A program made the position numbers and the translations under genes. Shown one piece after another: positions 44,100 to 47,891 of a stretch of DNA of 47,891 nt; within the stretch, counting starts at the first letter, position 1, and the number at the start of each line of letters is the position of its first letter. The notes beneath the pieces were generated by a model that worked only from the letters and a program-made list of their open reading frames with translations, was not told where the DNA came from and made no database searches. The stretch comes from an uncultured Rhodospirillales bacterium. GTDB lineage: Bacteria > Pseudomonadota > Alphaproteobacteria > Acetobacterales > Acetobacteraceae. The stretch spans positions 1 through 47,891 of the forward strand of contig CAIMOR010000337.1 of the NCBI GenBank assembly GCA_903843125.1. Reading direction: 5' to 3'.

Positions 44100-45019
44100 G
44101 TCCCGCCAGCCTGCTGGGCGCGCTGGCCGTCGGCGCGCTGCTGGCCCTGGGCGCCTGGCTGTACACGCCGGACCTGCCGCGCGCCGCGCTGGAAGGGCGC
44201 TATGCCGGGCCACCCTCGCAATTCGTGCAGGTAGCGGGGCTGCGGCTGCACATGCGAGACACCGGCCCGCGAGACGCGCCCGTGGTGGTGCTGCTGCATG
44301 GCTTCGGTGCCACGCTGCACAGCTGGGACGCCTGGGCGGCCGGGCTGGAGGATGGCTGGCGCGTGCTGCGCTACGATCAGCCTGGCTTCGGCCTGACCGG
44401 CCCCGACCCGACCGGCGACTACTCGGATGCCCGCGGTGTGGCGGTGCTGGCGGCGCTGCTCGACCAGCTCGGCGTCCAGCGCGCCGTGGTGGTCGGGCAC
44501 TCGATGGGCGGCAAGCTGGCCTGGTTGTTCACCGCCGCCCACCCGGAACGCGTGACCAGGCTGGTACTGGCGGCGCCGGACGGCTTCGCCAGCCCCGGCT
44601 TCGAGTACGGCCGCGCGCCCGAAGTGCCGTGGTTGGCCCGGCTGCTGCCGTACACCTTGCCGCGCTTCCTGGTTCGCAGGAGCCTGGCGCCGGCCTTTGG
44701 CGACCCCTCCCTGATCACCGAGGCCGCGCTGACCAGCTACCGCGAACTGTTGCTGGCGCCGGGTGTGCGCCGGGCGATCCTGGCGCGGCTGGCGCAGGTG
44801 CGGCTGCAACGGCCGGAAAAGCTGCTGGCGCGCATCACCGCGCCGGTGCTGCTGCTGTGGGGCGGGCGCGACGCCATGATCCCGCCGGCCAACGCCGCCG
44901 ACTACCGGGCCAACCTGCGCGAGAGCGAGCTGGTGACCTTCCCGACGCTCGGCCATGTGCTGCATGAGGAAGCGCCGGCCGAGACCCTGGTGCCAGTGCG
45001 CGCCTTCCTGCAACGCTGA
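44096..45019 (+). CDS. Membrane-anchored alpha/beta hydrolase
   Basis: Hydrolase-fold protein of 307 residues with an N-terminal membrane helix (about 4-20). It has an oxyanion region 'LLHGFGATLHSWDAW' near residue 64, the nucleophile serine in 'VVGHSMGGKLAWLF' near 138, an acid in 'LWGGRDAMIPP' and His in 'TLGHVLHEEAP' near 284, so the catalytic triad is complete. It overlaps bciB by four bases, so it is co-translated. Its substrate is unknown. It is not BchO, which is present at 46316-47209. Confidence 0.85.
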   Translation: MSPASLLGALAVGALLALGAWLYTPDLPRAALEGRYAGPPSQFVQVAGLRLHMRDTGPRDAPVVVLLHGFGATLHSWDAWAAGLEDGWRVLRYDQPGFGLTGPDPTGDYSDARGVAVLAALLDQLGVQRAVVVGHSMGGKLAWLFTAAHPERVTRLVLAAPDGFASPGFEYGRAPEVPWLARLLPYTLPRFLVRRSLAPAFGDPSLITEAALTSYRELLLAPGVRRAILARLAQVRLQRPEKLLARITAPVLLLWGGRDAMIPPANAADYRANLRESELVTFPTLGHVLHEEAPAETLVPVRAFLQR

Positions 45020-45029
45020 GCGGTGCGGC

Positions 45030-46316
45030 TCAGCCCAGGTCGCGCCGGACCCGGTGGTGCATCTGCCGCACGCCGAGCGCCACGCCGGCCGCGATCAGCG
45101 GCAGTGACAGGCCGCTGAGCAGGTCGGCGTCCAGCTTCACGCCCGCGGCCTTCAGTCCCTTGGCCAGGTAGGCCACCAGCCCGACCAGGTAGTAGCTGAT
45201 GGCGGCCACCGAGAGCCCCTCCACCGTTTCCTGCAGGCGCAGCTGCAACTGGGCCCGGCGGTTCATGGTGGCCAGGGTGGCGTGGTTCTGCTGCTCCAGG
45301 GTGATGTCCACCCGGGTTGACAACAGTTGCGTGGTCCGCGCCATGCGCTGAGCCAGCGCCTGCTGCCGGGCGGCCACCGCGCGGCAGGTCTGCATGGCCG
45401 GTGCCACGCGGCGGTCGGTGAACTCCTGCAGGGTCTGCACGCCCTCGATCCGCTGCTCGCGCAGCTCCGCCACGCGGCGCTGCACCAGCTCCCAATAGGC
45501 TTCCGCGGCGCTGAAGCGGTAGCGGCTGACGGCGTCGTGCCGCTCGCTCTCGGCGGCAAGGCGGGTCAGGCGTTCCAGCAGCACCGGCTCGTCGGCTTGG
45601 CGGGCTGCGTCCAACGCCCCGGCAATCGCGGCCAGCTCGGTTTCCAAGCGGGTCAGCTCCGGCGCCAGGCGGCGCGCCACCGGCAGCGCCAGCAACGCCA
45701 TCATGCGGTAGGTGTCTATCTCCAGCAGGCGTTGCAGGCTGCGCCCGGCCTGGCGCGGCGACATGCCCTGGTCCTGCACCAGGAATCGGCTGAAGCCATC
45801 GGCGTGGATGCGGAAATCGGTCAGCGCCACCGCCAGCCCGCCGGCGATGGCGGAACCCACCAGCACGCTGCCGCCGAACAACCGGGCGCTGGCGCCGTCG
45901 AGGTCGAGCGGCACCGGACCGGCAGGCAGCAGCGCGGCGTGGCTGGCCACCAGCAGCCGGCCGGGCAGGGCGGCCACCCAGCCCGGCGGCACCGCCGAGA
46001 TCGCCGGCTGGGCAAAGGGGTCCTCGCCGGCGCCAGGGGTGATGAAGGTGCAGCGGCAGAACTCGGTATGGCGTTCCCATTTCAGCCGGAACGGGCCGAG
46101 ATCCGCGCTGAAGTGGTTGGCCTGGGGGGAAGGCGGCGCCAGCCCGCGCCGGCTGACCAGTGCGGCCACGGCCTCGCCATAGGCGTCGCGCTCGGTGCCC
46201 TCGGTCAGCGAGACCAGATAGGACAGGCGCAGCGGCGGGGTCATCGCCTCGGCCGGGCGGGCATGCACCTCGTCGTTCAGTTCCTGGCGCTGGGGATAGG
46301 CCGCCGGCAGCTGCAT
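45030..46316 (-). CDS. DUF3422 family membrane protein
   Basis: Protein of 428 residues matching DUF3422, a family of unknown function common in proteobacteria. The N-terminal 'RQELNDEVHARPAEA' near residue 10 is its signature. A central coiled-coil-like helical part (about 220-330) is followed by two hydrophobic helices near the C-terminus (about 370-415). The ATG shares one base with the bchO stop, so it is co-translated with bchD-bchO. It converges with the hydrolase after a 10-base gap. Linkage to bch genes here suggests expression with them, nothing more. Confidence 0.85.
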   Translation of the reverse strand: MQLPAAYPQRQELNDEVHARPAEAMTPPLRLSYLVSLTEGTERDAYGEAVAALVSRRGLAPPSPQANHFSADLGPFRLKWERHTEFCRCTFITPGAGEDPFAQPAISAVPPGWVAALPGRLLVASHAALLPAGPVPLDLDGASARLFGGSVLVGSAIAGGLAVALTDFRIHADGFSRFLVQDQGMSPRQAGRSLQRLLEIDTYRMMALLALPVARRLAPELTRLETELAAIAGALDAARQADEPVLLERLTRLAAESERHDAVSRYRFSAAEAYWELVQRRVAELREQRIEGVQTLQEFTDRRVAPAMQTCRAVAARQQALAQRMARTTQLLSTRVDITLEQQNHATLATMNRRAQLQLRLQETVEGLSVAAISYYLVGLVAYLAKGLKAAGVKLDADLLSGLSLPLIAAGVALGVRQMHHRVRRDLG

Positions 46317-47209
46317 CACGCGGCACAGTCGGCCGTGCCGTGGGCCGGGAACTCGGCCTCGATCAGAGCCGCGACCGCCGCTGGCCGTTCCTCATGCGCC
46401 AGATGGCCAAGGCCGGGCAAGGCAAGGCGCCGCGCGCCCGGCACCATGGCCTGCACCCGCCGCGCCTCGCCCGGCGGCACGGTGCGATCGAGCGCGCCGA
46501 CCACCAAAAGCAGCGGCACCGGCAGCTTCGGCAACTGCCGCGCCAGGCGTTCCAGCTGCCAATTCGCCATCATGCCCAGCGTGGCGCCGATATGCCGCGG
46601 CCGGCGCAGCAGCCGGGCGTACAGCGCGCGCCCCCGGGCATCCAGACGGGAGCCGGTGCCGTCCAGCACCCGGTCCACCACGGCGGGATCGGCGGCCACC
46701 CAGGCGAGCAGGGCCGGCACCGCGGCAAAGCCGACCAGCAGCCGCGCCAGCGGCGAGAACAGGTGCCCGGCGGCACCTTCCAGCGGCAGCAACGCACCGT
46801 TCAGGGCTATCAGGCTGCGCGGCGCGATGGTGCCATCCAGCGCCATGCGGGTCAGAACCGCAGCGCCGGCGGAATGCCCGGCCGCCAGCGCCGGCGCCAG
46901 TTGCAGTGCGCCCAGCAGCGCCGCCACCGCCGCCGCCATGCCGGGCAGCGAGAGCCCCGGACCGCTGGGCAGGCTGCTGAAACCATGGCCGGGCAGGTCC
47001 GGCGCCACCACGGTGAAGCGGCGGGCCAGCAGCGGCGCCAGGTCGCGCCAGGAATGCGTGGCGGCGCCGGTGCCGTGCAGCAGCAGCAGCACCGGGCCGT
47101 GGCCCATCACCTGCACATGCCAGCGCACGCCCCCGGCCTGCACGAAGCGGCTGTGCTGGCGATTGGGCCAGTCGGCGCCGTCGCGCGCCCAGTCCGGCGC
47201 GCCGCTCAT
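46316..47209 (-). CDS. bchO: Magnesium chelatase accessory hydrolase BchO
   Basis: Alpha/beta hydrolase-fold protein of 297 residues. It belongs to the BchO family by sequence ('DWPNRQHSRFVQAGGVRWHVQ' at residue 13 onward, shown as DWPNRQHSRFVQAGG) and by lying directly after bchD, as in most purple bacteria. 'LLLLHGTGAATHSWRDL', 'AAGHSAGAAVLTRMAL' and 'LPGLGHLAHEE' mark the oxyanion loop, nucleophile serine and His. Its exact role is unclear, and it is thought to assist magnesium insertion. The ATG overlaps the bchD stop (ATGA). Confidence 0.93.
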   Translation of the reverse strand: MSGAPDWARDGADWPNRQHSRFVQAGGVRWHVQVMGHGPVLLLLHGTGAATHSWRDLAPLLARRFTVVAPDLPGHGFSSLPSGPGLSLPGMAAAVAALLGALQLAPALAAGHSAGAAVLTRMALDGTIAPRSLIALNGALLPLEGAAGHLFSPLARLLVGFAAVPALLAWVAADPAVVDRVLDGTGSRLDARGRALYARLLRRPRHIGATLGMMANWQLERLARQLPKLPVPLLLVVGALDRTVPPGEARRVQAMVPGARRLALPGLGHLAHEERPAAVAALIEAEFPAHGTADCAA

Positions 47210-47891
47210 GCCGGCCGCGCCGCCTGCACCAGCCCGTACATCGCCGCGGCATCGGCGAAGGGCAACGGCACGTAGCGGGCGCCCATGGCCGAAGCGAGTG
47301 CCTGTGCCGCGGGGCCTGGGCGGGGCGCGGTATCCAGCACCAGGGCGGGGAACGCCTCCGCGTGCAGGGCGCGGGCGGCGGCCAGCGCCTCGGCCTCGGC
47401 ACGCGGCCGGCCGCCGGTGCCATCCAGCGCCACATTGGCGCGACCATCGCTCAGCAACACCAGCATCGGCACGTCTCCTCGCCGCCGCAGCGCCAGGCCG
47501 AGCAGGGTGGCGGCCTGCAGCGCCGCGGCCAGCGGGGTGCCGCCGCCGCCGGGCAGCCCGGCCAGGCTGCGCCGGGCGCGCGTCAGGGAACCGGTGGGCG
47601 GCAGCAGCAGTTCCGCGCCGGTGCCCCGGAAGGCGATGACGGCGACGTGGTCGCGCCGGGCGTAGCAATCGGCCAGCAGCAATTCCACCGCGCCCTTGGC
47701 CTCGGCCAGCCGGTGCAGCGCGGCGGAGCCGGAGGCGTCCACCAGGAATACCGTGGTGGCCCGGCGCCGATGCTGGAATCGCCGCAGCCGGAAGTCCGCC
47801 GGCTGCACCAAAACCCGGCCGGGTGCGGCCCCTGCGCGGCGCAGCGGTTGCCAGGGCGCGGCGGCGCGCAGCGTCTCCACCAGGTTGAAGA
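47206..47891 (-). CDS. bchD: Magnesium chelatase subunit D, C-terminal part (5' end outside window)
   Basis: The visible 228 residues are the integrin-I/VWA domain of BchD, the platform subunit of magnesium chelatase. The upstream 'VETLRAAAPWQPLR' is the typical linker of BchD before the VWA domain. The MIDAS is 'FLVDASGSAA' (D-x-S-x-S), with 'GGGGTPLAAAL' and 'LLSDGRANVAL' completing the metal site. The frame is open at the right edge, so the GTG at 47880 is an internal valine, and the AAA domain and probably bchI lie beyond it. It is followed by bchO. Confidence 0.95.
   Translation of the reverse strand, partial: FNLVETLRAAAPWQPLRRAGAAPGRVLVQPADFRLRRFQHRRRATTVFLVDASGSAALHRLAEAKGAVELLLADCYARRDHVAVIAFRGTGAELLLPPTGSLTRARRSLAGLPGGGGTPLAAALQAATLLGLALRRRGDVPMLVLLSDGRANVALDGTGGRPRAEAEALAAARALHAEAFPALVLDTAPRPGPAAQALASAMGARYVPLPFADAAAMYGLVQAARPA

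Overview
The window is GC-rich, densely packed DNA, and every interval reads as part of a purple, bacteriochlorophyll-a-containing alphaproteobacterium. Puf reaction-centre genes with a tetraheme PufC, a PpsR/bacteriophytochrome pair, spirilloxanthin-type crt genes and a BciB-type vinyl reductase all point that way. An Acetobacteraceae-like (Rhodospirillales) photoheterotroph or aerobic anoxygenic phototroph is my best inference; nothing in the window fixes the genus. I saw no tRNA, rRNA, CRISPR array, insertion sequence or phage gene. No gap between genes exceeds about 230 bp.

Layout. (1) 1-9938, plus strand: a tightly overlapping respiratory operon. It encodes Alternative Complex III (actB, cut by the left edge, then actC, D, E, F), a small membrane protein, a SCO-type copper chaperone and a caa3 cytochrome oxidase (coxB with fused cytochrome c, coxA of the A2 type, coxC, a subunit IV). 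Together it should oxidise quinol and pass electrons to oxygen without cytochrome bc1. (2) 9983-21224: housekeeping or accessory genes, namely Kup potassium transporter, a ThDP enzyme, an RND efflux pair, and a peptide-type solute-binding protein overlapping a flavin monooxygenase. (3) 21334-24965, minus: ppsR followed by bphP, a repressor and a light-sensing antirepressor candidate. (4) 25115-36546, minus: the classical superoperon crtE-crtF-bchC-bchX-bchY-bchZ-pufB-pufA-pufL-pufM-pufC, followed by a membrane-anchored diheme cytochrome c. (5) 36615-39925, plus: crtD-crtC, tspO and a small membrane protein, with a tiny membrane ORF on the opposite strand. (6) 39898-42768, minus: crtI-crtB and a small membrane protein. 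(7) 42873-45019, plus: bciB and an alpha/beta hydrolase. (8) 45030-47891, minus: bchD (cut by the right edge), bchO and a DUF3422 gene.

How it works together. crtE, crtB, crtI, crtC, crtD and crtF cover geranylgeranyl-PP to spirilloxanthin (no crtA seen). BchD/O (Mg chelatase), BciB, BchXYZ and BchC cover parts of bacteriochlorophyll a synthesis. PufBA and PufLMC make the LH1-RC core, and the diheme cytochrome may feed it. PpsR-type operators of the form TGT-N12-ACA are visible at three photosynthesis promoter regions: crtF/bchC, crtE/crtD and crtI/bciB. Two of these are tandem pairs with exactly 8 bp between boxes. The repressor that should bind them is encoded in the same window beside a phytochrome lacking a recognisable kinase domain. 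The most interesting points are the operators, the unusual cysteine pattern of PpsR, the reaction-centre L213 Asn/M44 Asp pair, the lack of a canonical start codon for crtC, and unassigned micro-ORFs.
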